Assembly (NCBI GenBank): GCA_023433585.1
Contig: JAEZCL010000030.1
Span: 1-16,902 of the forward strand
DNA length: 16,902 nucleotides
Direction of reading: 5' to 3'
From: Pseudomonadota bacterium
GTDB lineage: Bacteria > Pseudomonadota > Alphaproteobacteria > Caulobacterales > Caulobacteraceae
Positions within the stretch are counted from its first letter, which is position 1. Each line of letters opens with the position of its first letter. This document shows positions 8,849-16,902 of this stretch, piece after piece. The position numbers and the translations under genes are program-made. The notes beneath the pieces were generated by a model that was not told the DNA's origin, did no database searches, and saw only the letters and a program-made list of their open reading frames with translations.

Positions 8849-9979
8849 GGGACCGTTGCATTATTAGCTGTTTGTGATTCCCTTCGTTTGACGGAGGGAC
8901 GTTGATGGCGGTGAAGCGGACGGGTCAGTTGGGGTTCGGCGAGGCGGAGCTTGGGCGTCGCCCGGGCAGTGCGGCGCTGGAGCGGGTTTCGGCTCTGGTG
9001 GATTGGAGCGGGTTCGAGGCGGCGCTGTCGGGCTTGCGCGAGGATGGGCCGGGGCGTCCCGGCTATCGGCCGTTGCTGCTGTTCAAGGCGTTGCTGCTGC
9101 AAGCCTGGTACGGGCTGTCGGACGCGGAGCTGGAGTTCCGGCTGGGCGACAGCCTGGCGTTCGGGCGGTTCGTGGGGCTGAGCCTTCAGGACGCGGTTCC
9201 CGATCACACGACCCTGTGTCGGTTCAGGAACCGGCTGGTGCGCGAGCGGCTTCTGGAACGGCTGTTCGTTGAACTGGACGGCCAGTTGGAGGGGGCCGGC
9301 GTGGTGCTGAAGCAGGGCACGATGCTGGACGCCACCCTGATCGAGACCCAGGCGGCAGGCCGCCGGACGCCGGGCGAGGCGACGGTGGACCCGGACGCCG
9401 CCTACGCCCGCCGTTCGGGCAAGCCCGGCTCGGTCCATGGCTACAAGGCCCATGTGGGCGTGGATCAGGGCTCGGGACTGGTTCGGGCGGTGATCACCAC
9501 CGCCGCCAACGTCAACGACACGGTCCCGGCCGACGCCCTGATCCGGGGCGATGAGAAGGCGGTGCTGGGCGACGCAGCCTATCATACCCACGCCCGAGAG
9601 GCGGCGCTGAAGGCGCGCGGGATCAAGCCGCGCCTGATGCGTCGGCCCAACAAGCATCACCCCGAACTGCCGCCCCGGCTCAAGCGTCTGAACCGGCTGA
9701 TCGCCCGCAGACGGGCGGCGGTGGAGACCACATTCGCCACCTGGAAGCGACGCATGGGTCTGACCGGCGTGCGCTACATCGGACTGGCCAAGGCGGCCGG
9801 ACAGGTGCTGATGGTCGCCATGGCCTTCAACCTGCGCCGATGGGCCGCCCTCAGACCCGCCTGACACGCCCGGACTCCGGCCTCAACCGACGAAAACCGG
9901 GCCATCAGCCCCCGCCGGACCGCTCCAGACGCATCTCCTGACCACAACCGGAGCATCCAGGACGTAATGCAACGGTCCC
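8849..9979 (+). mobile_element. complete IS5-family insertion sequence
   Basis: An 1131-bp element bounded by 15-bp perfect terminal inverted repeats, GGGACCGTTGCATTA at 8849-8863 and its complement at 9965-9979. It is flanked by the 5-bp direct repeat CTTGA (8844-8848 and 9980-9984), the likely target duplication. It holds one transposase gene plus about 100 bp of non-coding sequence after it. Both ends and the gene are intact, so it may still be mobile. The insertion is in the loop of a palindromic repeat, upstream of the TonB-family gene. Confidence 0.95.
8905..9864 (+). CDS. IS5-family transposase (DDE type)
   Basis: Transposase, 319 aa, about the normal size for the IS5 group. An N-terminal helical domain of the DUF772 type (about 25-125; PLLLFKALLLQAWYGLSDAELEFRL and VPDHTTLCRFRNRL) is followed by a DDE catalytic domain. 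The catalytic residues are D142 (MLDATLIE), D223 (VLGDAAYHT) and E274 (AAVETTFATWKRRMG). The ATG at 8905 is chosen over a TTG one codon earlier because GGAGGG lies at the right distance. No frameshift is visible, so it should be functional. Confidence 0.95.
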   Translation: MAVKRTGQLGFGEAELGRRPGSAALERVSALVDWSGFEAALSGLREDGPGRPGYRPLLLFKALLLQAWYGLSDAELEFRLGDSLAFGRFVGLSLQDAVPDHTTLCRFRNRLVRERLLERLFVELDGQLEGAGVVLKQGTMLDATLIETQAAGRRTPGEATVDPDAAYARRSGKPGSVHGYKAHVGVDQGSGLVRAVITTAANVNDTVPADALIRGDEKAVLGDAAYHTHAREAALKARGIKPRLMRRPNKHHPELPPRLKRLNRLIARRRAAVETTFATWKRRMGLTGVRYIGLAKAAGQVLMVAMAFNLRRWAALRPA

Positions 9980-9996
9980 CTTGAGGGAGAGGGCGG

Positions 9997-10142
9997 CTCC
10001 GCGCACGGATGCGAAAGCATCCGTCCTAGCGCGGAGGGTGAGGGATGAGGCGGTTCAGCCATGAGACCCGCCGTTCGTGAAGCGGAACCGCCCCCTCATC
10101 CGGCCCGCTTCGCGGCCCACCTTCTCCCACGAGAGGAGAAGG
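9997..10142. repeat. cluster of palindromic repeats downstream of clpA
   Basis: The space between the insertion sequence and the 3' end of clpA is filled with palindromes. One hairpin has stems CTCCGCGC/GCGCGGAG (9997-10004, 10029-10036) and ACGGATGC/GCATCCGT (10005-10012, 10017-10024) capped by GAAA. GGATGAGGCGGTT near 10043-10055 is largely complementary to AACCGCCCCCTCATCC near 10086-10101. CCTTCTCC (10120-10127) pairs with GGAGAAGG (10135-10142). The last hairpin lies about 10 nt beyond the clpA stop and may help end that transcript, though no T-run is seen. Confidence 0.75.
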
Positions 10143-10153
10143 AATGCCGCGCC

Positions 10154-12466
<2,313 letters not shown>

Positions 12467-12478
12467 CAGGGGTTCCTC

Positions 12479-12817
12479 TCAGTCCTTTTCCATCGTGCAT
12501 TGCAGCGGGTGCTGGTGCCTGCGGGCGGTCTCGACCACCTGGGCGACCTTGGTCTCGGCCACCTCGTAGGTGAACACGCCGCACACCCCCACCCCATGCT
12601 GGTGCACATGCAGCATGATGCGGGTGGCGTCCTCGCGCGACTTGGCGAAGAAGCGCTCCAGCACATAGATGACGAACTCCATCGGCGTGTAGTCGTCGTT
12701 CAGGATCAAAACGCGATACAGCGACGGCTTCTGCACCTTGGGCCGGGTTTCGGTGACGGTGGCCGTGCCGTAGCCGCCCCCGCCGACCTGATCCTGACCC
12801 GATTTTCTCGACGGCAT
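12479..12817 (-). CDS. clpS: ClpS adaptor protein
   Basis: Adaptor that delivers N-degron substrates to ClpA, 112 aa. A flexible N-terminal extension (1-32, rich in Gly/Thr) is followed by the ClpS core LYRVLILNDDYTPMEFVIYV. The residues that hold the N-terminal amino group of the substrate are visible (N40, D42 and H70 in IMLHVHQHGVG). The core continues CGVFTYEVAETKVAQVVETARRHQHPLQCTMEKD, nearly identical to Caulobacter ClpS as remembered. ATG start at 12817 with a weak ribosome binding site. It is first gene of the clpS-clpA operon, the common order in this group. Confidence 0.97.
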   Translation of the reverse strand: MPSRKSGQDQVGGGGYGTATVTETRPKVQKPSLYRVLILNDDYTPMEFVIYVLERFFAKSREDATRIMLHVHQHGVGVCGVFTYEVAETKVAQVVETARRHQHPLQCTMEKD

Positions 12818-12850
12818 GGTTGTCGTTGTCTCTACGCTTCAATCCCGCAA

Positions 12851-12908
12851 GCGAGGGACTCGCCCTCGCTCACCCTGGATTAGATATGGAAAGTCCTGGC
12901 TTTTGAAA
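12851..12908 (-). promoter_or_regulatory. clpSA promoter region with leader hairpin
   Basis: Upstream of clpS on the minus strand, TTTCAA (12907-12902) lies 15-16 nt from TATCTA (12886-12881) within CCATATCTAATCC, a plausible promoter. The CCATAT part and an A-rich -35 recall heat-shock sigma32 promoters, but the match is partial. The leader then holds a 7-bp hairpin, GCGAGGG/CCCTCGC (12851-12857, 12863-12869, loop of 5). Confidence 0.4.
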
Positions 12909-12966
12909 GGGGCGGCCGATCACGCTTGCGCGCGATGCGGTGGAAAGGCCCTTGGAACTGGGAGTA

Positions 12967-13063
12967 GTGCTAGTGAATAGTGCTAGTGAGCAGGGCCAGC
13001 GCCATGCCTCGGGCGCAACCGGTCACCCCTCGCCTACTGCTCACTAGCACTACTCACTAGCAC
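12967..13063. repeat. stem-loop repeat element B
   Basis: Inverted repeat with 27-nt arms (12967-12993 and 13037-13063) pairing at 26 positions, loop of 43 nt. Each arm holds two tandem copies of a 13-nt unit containing GTGCTAGTGA. TAGTGAGCAGGGC on the plus strand and the loop motif GGCATGGCGCTGGC on the minus strand relate it to the element at 5944-6021. It sits between the phasin terminator and the clpS promoter, outside any gene. Confidence 0.8.
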
Positions 13064-13072
13064 CCCAGACGT

Positions 13073-13100
13073 AAAAAGGCCCGGAGCGGCGCTCCGGGCC
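13073..13100 (-). terminator. intrinsic terminator of the phasin gene
   Basis: A perfect 10-bp G/C-rich stem (13078-13087 with 13091-13100, loop of 3) is followed on the minus strand by TTTTT (13077-13073). It begins about 26 nt past the phasin stop. Confidence 0.92.
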
Positions 13101-13126
13101 CTTTCGATCTCGACAGACGATGCGGC

Positions 13127-13585
13127 TTAGCGCGCGGCCTGGAAGGTCTCGACGGTCGCGGTGACGCGCTCGTTGATCGGCTTGAAGGCGTCCTTGACCG
13201 AGGCGGTGTAAAGGTCGGTCGCCTTGTTGAAGGCGCCCAGCCAGGCGTCGACGGACGACTTGGCGTAGGCGGTCTGCAGCTCGACCAGTTCCTGGACCGA
13301 GCGGGCCTGGGTCAGGCTCTGGGCGGCGGCGACGCCGTCTTCCCAGGACTTCTTGGTGTAGGCCAGGGTTTGCTGACTCATGGCCTCGGCGCCCTTCTGG
13401 GCGGCGGTGGCGCTCTCGACCACGGCTTCCAGGTTCTTCTTGCCGTGAGCGTTCAGCTCGGAAAGGCCCGCGACGCTCTTTTCGACAGTGTCACGGAAAG
13501 CCTTGGCGCCGGCGGCCTGGGCCTTTTCGGCCTTGGCGCTGGCCTGATCGATGGTCTTCTTCACGGTTTCGGCGGTGTCGGCCAT
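13127..13585 (-). CDS. phasin family protein
   Basis: Small amphipathic helical protein expected to coat polyhydroxyalkanoate granules, 152 aa. Almost the whole chain is predicted helix rich in Ala, Lys, Gln and Glu, with the phasin_2 pattern: KAFRDTVEKSVAGLSELNAHGKKNLEAVVESATAAQKG, then SVQELVELQTAYAKSSVDAWLGAFNKATDLY and DAFKPINERV near the end. The start at 13585 (MADTAETVKKTIDQ) is preferred over an ATG 45 codons upstream. It has AGGAG at 7 nt, and the promoter boxes lie inside the longer frame. Single-gene unit with its own promoter and terminator. No PHA synthase is in the window. Confidence 0.92.
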   Translation of the reverse strand: MADTAETVKKTIDQASAKAEKAQAAGAKAFRDTVEKSVAGLSELNAHGKKNLEAVVESATAAQKGAEAMSQQTLAYTKKSWEDGVAAAQSLTQARSVQELVELQTAYAKSSVDAWLGAFNKATDLYTASVKDAFKPINERVTATVETFQAAR

Positions 13586-13669
13586 GGTCGTGCTCCTGAA
13601 CGGTCGGGGCGATGATTTCGCGCCTGATGTTTTCGCGCCCAGGGGGAATCCCTCGGCGATATGGAGCGG

Positions 13670-13698
13670 CTTATGACGCAACTGCGAAATGGCGTCAA
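13670..13698 (-). promoter_or_regulatory. promoter of the phasin gene
   Basis: Minus strand: -35 TTGACG (13698-13693), 17-nt spacer, -10 CATAAG (13675-13670), a strong housekeeping-type match. Predicted leader of about 80 nt. Confidence 0.7.
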
Positions 13699-13705
13699 GC
13701 ATATT

Positions 13706-13720
13706 TTGTGCAGCGCACAA
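13706..13720. promoter_or_regulatory. palindrome TTGTGC-N3-GCACAA, possible PhaR operator
   Basis: A perfect 6-bp inverted repeat with 3-nt spacer, 7 bp upstream of the phasin -35 box. PhaR regulators of alphaproteobacteria bind TGC/GCA palindromes near phasin genes; this site has that form. Because it lies upstream of the -35 box rather than over the promoter, it could act from there or on the divergent gene. Confidence 0.45.
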
Positions 13721-13873
13721 TGAAGCTTTCTTGACGAAAATTCGCCGCGGCCGTTCAAAATTGCGTTTGTGGGTTGTTTACTACGGCGAAACACAAATGA
13801 AGCATGATAGCCTTTTGGTGCGTGGCGATACGGGGCGTCGGGCGCGCGTGAGTGAGTATGAGGCTATCGGGTC

Positions 13874-15262
13874 ATGACGGCATTCACACGACAAGCCGGC
13901 CGGCGCCGCACCGGCCCCCTGGTGTTTCTGTTCGCCCTGGTTCTGGCTGCGGCGGGGCTGACGCCTACGCCCGGCGCCGAGCCGGTGGTGGCGCAGTCCG
14001 GCGAGAACACCCGCTACGCCGCCATCGTGGTGGACGCGGCCTCCGGCGAGGTGCTGTTCGCCCGCCGCGCCGACAACCCCCGCTACCCCGCCTCGATCAC
14101 CAAGGTCATGACGCTGTACATGACCTTCGAGGCCCTGACCGAGGGCCGCATCAAGCTGGACGACATGATCGTGGTCTCGCCGCGTGCGGCCTCCCAGCCG
14201 CCGTCCAAGCTGGGCCTGGCGGCGGGCCAGCGCATCTCGGTGGATGACGCCATCCGCTCCCTGGCGGTGCGCTCGGCCAATGACATGGCCGTGGCCCTGG
14301 CCGAGCATGTGGGCGGGTCAGAGGCCCGCTTCGCGGCCATGATGACCCTACGCGCCCAGGAGCTGGGCATGACCCAGAGCCGCTTCGTCAATCCGCACGG
14401 CCTGCCCGACAGCCGCCAGATCTCCTCCGCCCGCGACCTGGCGATCCTCAGCCGCGCGGTGATGCGCGACTATCCGCAGTACTATCACTATTTCGGTCAG
14501 CATCACTGGGTCTACAACGGGCGCCAGTACGGCAACACCAACGGCCTGCTGCACTCGGGCAATGGTTATGACGGCATCAAGACCGGCTTCACCAACGCCT
14601 CGGGCTACAATCTGGCGGCCTCGGCGGTGCGGGACGGCCGGCGCATCATCACCGTGGTTCTGGGCGGACGCTCCAGCCGCACGCGCAACGACCATGTGGC
14701 CGAGCTGATGAACACCGGCTTCGAGGTTGAGCGCCGCCGGGCCTCGGGCGAGGCTATCCAGGTGGCCCAGACCTTCTTCGAATCCCGCGGTTACGGCATC
14801 GGCAGCACCGCGCCGACCGGGCCGGTGGAATACGCATCCCTGGACACCTCGGCCGGGGATTCCGAAACTCCGACCTCCACCACGGCCGTGGCCTTCACCT
14901 CGGCGCCGGCGGACACGACCGGCGTGACCCTTGCGAGCGGCAGCTTCACCGCGGCCCTCAACGGCACGCCTTCGCAACAGGCCGCGCTGCGCCCCGCTCG
15001 CGAACCCGCCGCTCCGGCCCGCCAGGCTGGAACGTGGGCGGTCCAGGTGGGCGCGTTCCGCGACCGCGACGTGGCCGATGGCTGGCTGACCGAGGTCAAC
15101 CGCCGTTTCCGCAGCCAGTTCAGCGGCGCCGAACGGGCGGTGCAGACCGCCGGGGAATGGTATCGCAGCCGCTTCACCGGCCTGACCGAGGACGGCGCCC
15201 GCGCCGCCTGCTCCGCCCTGGCCGAGCGCCGCGTCACCTGCATGGTCGTGCGGCCGGACTAA
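13874..15262 (+). CDS. D-alanyl-D-alanine carboxypeptidase with C-terminal SPOR domain
   Basis: Periplasmic penicillin-binding protein of peptidase family S11, 462 aa, which trims the terminal D-Ala of peptidoglycan stem peptides. Signal peptide: basic start then a hydrophobic core (about 15-29), cleavage probably near 35-41. Catalytic motifs: SITK (S74 nucleophile, K77), SAN (134-136) and KTG (236-238). A Thr/Ala-rich linker (about 310-385) leads to a SPOR domain (386-462: GTWAVQVGAFRDRDVADGWL, ending CMVVRPD). SPOR domains bind glycan strands lacking stem peptides at the division septum, so this enzyme is probably targeted there. The upstream region (13721-13873) has a weak possible promoter (TTCAAA 17 nt TTTACT) and complementary GATAGCC/GGCTATC at 13806 and 13862. 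Confidence 0.95.
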   Translation: MTAFTRQAGRRRTGPLVFLFALVLAAAGLTPTPGAEPVVAQSGENTRYAAIVVDAASGEVLFARRADNPRYPASITKVMTLYMTFEALTEGRIKLDDMIVVSPRAASQPPSKLGLAAGQRISVDDAIRSLAVRSANDMAVALAEHVGGSEARFAAMMTLRAQELGMTQSRFVNPHGLPDSRQISSARDLAILSRAVMRDYPQYYHYFGQHHWVYNGRQYGNTNGLLHSGNGYDGIKTGFTNASGYNLAASAVRDGRRIITVVLGGRSSRTRNDHVAELMNTGFEVERRRASGEAIQVAQTFFESRGYGIGSTAPTGPVEYASLDTSAGDSETPTSTTAVAFTSAPADTTGVTLASGSFTAALNGTPSQQAALRPAREPAAPARQAGTWAVQVGAFRDRDVADGWLTEVNRRFRSQFSGAERAVQTAGEWYRSRFTGLTEDGARAACSALAERRVTCMVVRPD

Positions 15263-15685
15263 TCAGCCCTTCAGCAAGCGATCCCGGGCCGCGTTCAGGC
15301 GCGTGGCCAGCCCCTGGGTGCCGCCCTGATCGGGGTGGGCGCGGGTCATCAGGCGTTTCCAGGCGGTGTTGATCTGGTCCGGCGTGGCGTCGGCCGGGAC
15401 GCCCAGGGTGTCGCGGGCTTCGCGCAGGCTCATGCCGTCATCGGCGCGGCGGACGACCTGGCGGATGCGCGAGGCGGCGGTCAGGTAGAGGCCCGCCGCG
15501 ATCAGCGCGCCGCCCACAAGCCAGGCGCCCCGGAACAGCGCCAGCGCCCCGCTGCCCAGCAGGGCCGCCGAGATCAGGGTGGCCGAGACGCGCCAGTGGC
15601 CCGCGCCGGCCCGCTCGGTCTGGCGGCCAAGGCGCACCAGAGCCCACAGGGCGATCCCCGCCAGGACGAGCCAGATCAGGCCCAT
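15263..15685 (-). CDS. membrane-anchored J-domain protein
   Basis: Probable Hsp70 co-chaperone tethered to the inner membrane, 140 aa. Three hydrophobic segments (about 2-18, 34-51, 54-71) precede a C-terminal J domain (about 84-140) with the essential HPD motif at 117-119 (MTRAHPDQGGT). The arrangement resembles TIM14/Pam18-like DnaJ proteins of alphaproteobacteria. The gene begins 12 nt after the mipZ stop and is likely translated from the same mRNA. Its stop abuts, with no base between, the stop of the convergent carboxypeptidase gene, so no dedicated terminator can lie between them. Its client and partner DnaK are not identifiable from the window. Confidence 0.9.
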   Translation of the reverse strand: MGLIWLVLAGIALWALVRLGRQTERAGAGHWRVSATLISAALLGSGALALFRGAWLVGGALIAAGLYLTAASRIRQVVRRADDGMSLREARDTLGVPADATPDQINTAWKRLMTRAHPDQGGTQGLATRLNAARDRLLKG

Positions 15686-15697
15686 GGCGTCATCGCG

Positions 15698-16519
15698 TCA
15701 GGCCGCATCGTCGAGGCGCGCGTCGTCGCCCAGGCCCAGGGCCAGCATCAGGCCGCGCAGCTCCTGGCGCGCCGAGACATGGGCCAGCGAGATGTCGACC
15801 GGCTTGACCGTCTCGGACAGGTCCGCCACCGTCAGGCCGAACGGGAACAGTTCGCGGTAGATGACCCGGTCGCGCAGGCCCGGCCCCATGCGAAAGCCCA
15901 CCCGCTTGGCCAGCTTGGCCATCCGTTCCTCGAGCCGGCGACGGTTGCGCGCCTCGAACACCGCCAGGCGGTTGGCGACCACCACCCAGTCGATGGTCCC
16001 GCCCTTGGCCACGGCCCGCTGCTTTCGCGCCTCCCACACCGTCTCGGAATAGATGGAGGGTTTCAGCAGATCCAGGGTCACCGGGTCCACATGGCCCAAG
16101 AGGTCGAAGTCCACGAAGCTGTCGTTCATTGGGGTGACGATCAGGTCGGCGCGGGCGTGGGCGGCGCGCGACAGCACCGTGTCGCCGCCGGGCGTGTCGA
16201 TGAGGATGAAATCGGCGCCGCGCGCGGCCAGGAACGCCGCCTCGAAACGGGCCATCTGCTCGGCTTCGTTCGCGCGGGCCAGGGCGGCGCCGTCACCCAG
16301 GTCAGCCACCGCCGGTTCGGGCAGCACCTGGCCGTTGGCGGCGATCCAGGCGCGGCGATTGGCGAAGAACCGGGCCAGGGACTGCTGGCGCAGGTCCAGG
16401 TCGATCACGGCCACGCGACGGCCCCCAGCCATCAGGCCCGCGACGATGTGGATGGCCAGGGTGGACTTGCCCGCCCCGCCCTTCTCGTTGCCGACGACGA
16501 TGACCCTTGCCTCAGTCAT
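15698..16519 (-). CDS. mipZ: division-plane positioning ATPase MipZ
   Basis: ParA/MinD-superfamily ATPase, 273 aa. In Caulobacter, MipZ forms a bipolar gradient through the ParB-parS complexes and blocks FtsZ assembly away from midcell. Visible features: deviant Walker A NEKGGAGKST with K13 and K18, D42 in VIDLDLRQQ, and Walker B-like FILIDTPGGD (104-113). MNDSFVDFDLLG follows, then the MipZ-specific C-terminal region KRVGFRMGPGLRDRVIYRELFPFGLT. The similarity to Caulobacter MipZ (276 aa) is strong over the full length, distinguishing it from chromosomal ParA. ATG start at 16519 with a weak ribosome binding site. Followed by the J-domain gene 12 nt downstream. No strong promoter is evident in 16520-16630. 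Confidence 0.96.
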   Translation of the reverse strand: MTEARVIVVGNEKGGAGKSTLAIHIVAGLMAGGRRVAVIDLDLRQQSLARFFANRRAWIAANGQVLPEPAVADLGDGAALARANEAEQMARFEAAFLAARGADFILIDTPGGDTVLSRAAHARADLIVTPMNDSFVDFDLLGHVDPVTLDLLKPSIYSETVWEARKQRAVAKGGTIDWVVVANRLAVFEARNRRRLEERMAKLAKRVGFRMGPGLRDRVIYRELFPFGLTVADLSETVKPVDISLAHVSARQELRGLMLALGLGDDARLDDAA

Positions 16520-16630
16520 GTGAACTCAACGCCCCTTGGGGCCGCGAATCGTGGGTCGCGGCGATCATTTCAAGAGTCGGGCGGCGCCGGCCAAAGGTCA
16601 ACGAACGGGACCGTCGGTCCTGTGGAGACT

Positions 16631-16902
16631 TCAAACGCGGCCGGCGGCCTGGCACCAGGGATCGCTGACCTGGGCCGCGCGGCAGATCGCGGCGGCCGTG
16701 TCGGGGGCCGCGCCGACCTTGAGCCGCACCAGATCGCGGCCGTTCACCGACACCGGCTCATAGACGGGCGAGAGCCCCGCCAGGGCGGCCTGGGCGGCGC
16801 CGGTGCTGAACCGGGTCCAGGCCTGGCGCGCGGCGGCTTCGCTGGAGAAGGCGCCGAGCTGAATCACGGCGTCGGCGCGCGGCGCGGCGGGCGCGGCCAC
16901 GT
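16631..16902 (-). CDS. SPOR-domain protein, C-terminal part (5' end outside the window)
   Basis: The last ~90 residues of a protein ending in a SPOR domain: ADAVIQLGAFSSEAAARQAWTRF, then PVYEPVSVNGRDLVRLKVG and a terminal ICRAAQVSDPWCQAAGRV. The paired cysteines near the end are frequent in SPOR domains of this group. The frame stays open to the right edge; an in-frame GTG at 16900 is probably internal, since an Ala/Pro-rich linker would be expected there. SPOR domains bind denuded septal peptidoglycan. The stop (16631) is followed, toward mipZ, by a short GGACC/GGTCC hairpin near 16611-16623 without a T-run. The 111-bp gap to mipZ otherwise holds a short GCCCC/GGGGC palindrome near the mipZ start. 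Confidence 0.85.
   Translation of the reverse strand, partial: VAAPAAPRADAVIQLGAFSSEAAARQAWTRFSTGAAQAALAGLSPVYEPVSVNGRDLVRLKVGAAPDTAAAICRAAQVSDPWCQAAGRV

Larger units (their letters stand above)
8835..9993. repeat. palindromic repeat split by the insertion sequence
   Basis: Arms CCCTCTCCC (8835-8843) and GGGAGAGGG (9985-9993) are perfect complements. Removing the insertion sequence and one copy of CTTGA rebuilds a 9-bp hairpin with loop CTTGA. The intact element would be the first hairpin of the repeat block that continues at 9997. Confidence 0.85.

Noticed and set aside
8821..9867. Minus-strand frame of 348 codons in the insertion sequence
   Set aside because: It is antisense to the transposase, whose DDE motifs and start context are clear on the plus strand.
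12967..13063. Tandem GTGCTAGTGA units as a CRISPR or iteron array
   Set aside because: There are only two units per arm with a 3-nt spacing and the arms are inverted copies; no spacers and no replication genes nearby.
13586..13720. 45-residue N-terminal extension of the phasin
   Set aside because: It contains the -35 and -10 boxes and no phasin-like sequence; AGGAG precedes the start at 13585.

Overview
The window is a GC-rich chromosomal segment of an alphaproteobacterium of the Caulobacterales, most likely Brevundimonas or a close relative. The main reason is a MipZ protein (15698-16519) that resembles Caulobacter MipZ almost end to end. A ClpS very close to the Caulobacter one, a SPOR-tailed D,D-carboxypeptidase, a phasin and the style of the short intergenic palindromes agree. 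Genus-level placement is an inference from remembered sequences, not from a search.

Left part (1-5500): the 5' three quarters of rpoB on the minus strand, a 280-bp leader region, then a vapBC toxin-antitoxin pair on the same strand. Diverging from vapB is a lipoprotein FKBP-type prolyl isomerase. Its 3' end meets the decayed C-terminal half of a LysR-type regulator, followed by an inverted palindromic repeat and the terminator of the next operon.

Middle part (5501-8763): the alpha ribosomal operon rpsM-rpsK-rpoA-rplQ on the minus strand, with a recognisable promoter, a hairpin leader, a hairpin between rpsK and rpoA, and an unusual stem-loop repeat between rpoA and rplQ. A TonB-family protein lies upstream on the same strand. 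The usual neighbours secY and adk are absent, as is rplL upstream of rpoB. The segment therefore looks like a rearranged version of the core transcription/translation region, with rpoA and rpoB only about 2.6 kb apart.

Next (8830-10150): a complete 1131-bp IS5-family insertion sequence with 15-bp terminal repeats. It sits exactly in the loop of a palindromic repeat, with more palindromes beside it.

Right part (10154-16902): clpS-clpA (N-degron adaptor and unfoldase) and a phasin with a good promoter and a PhaR-like palindrome, all on the minus strand. A D-alanyl-D-alanine carboxypeptidase with a SPOR domain lies on the plus strand, followed by a minus-strand membrane J-protein and mipZ, and the 3' end of a second SPOR protein. 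The last four genes have a cell-envelope and division theme.

No tRNA, rRNA, CRISPR array or evident novel multi-gene system was found. The most unusual signals are non-coding: two related stem-loop elements at 5944-6021 and 12967-13063 with shared loop motifs but different stems, the insertion sequence in a hairpin loop, and a vapBC promoter that predicts a leaderless mRNA.
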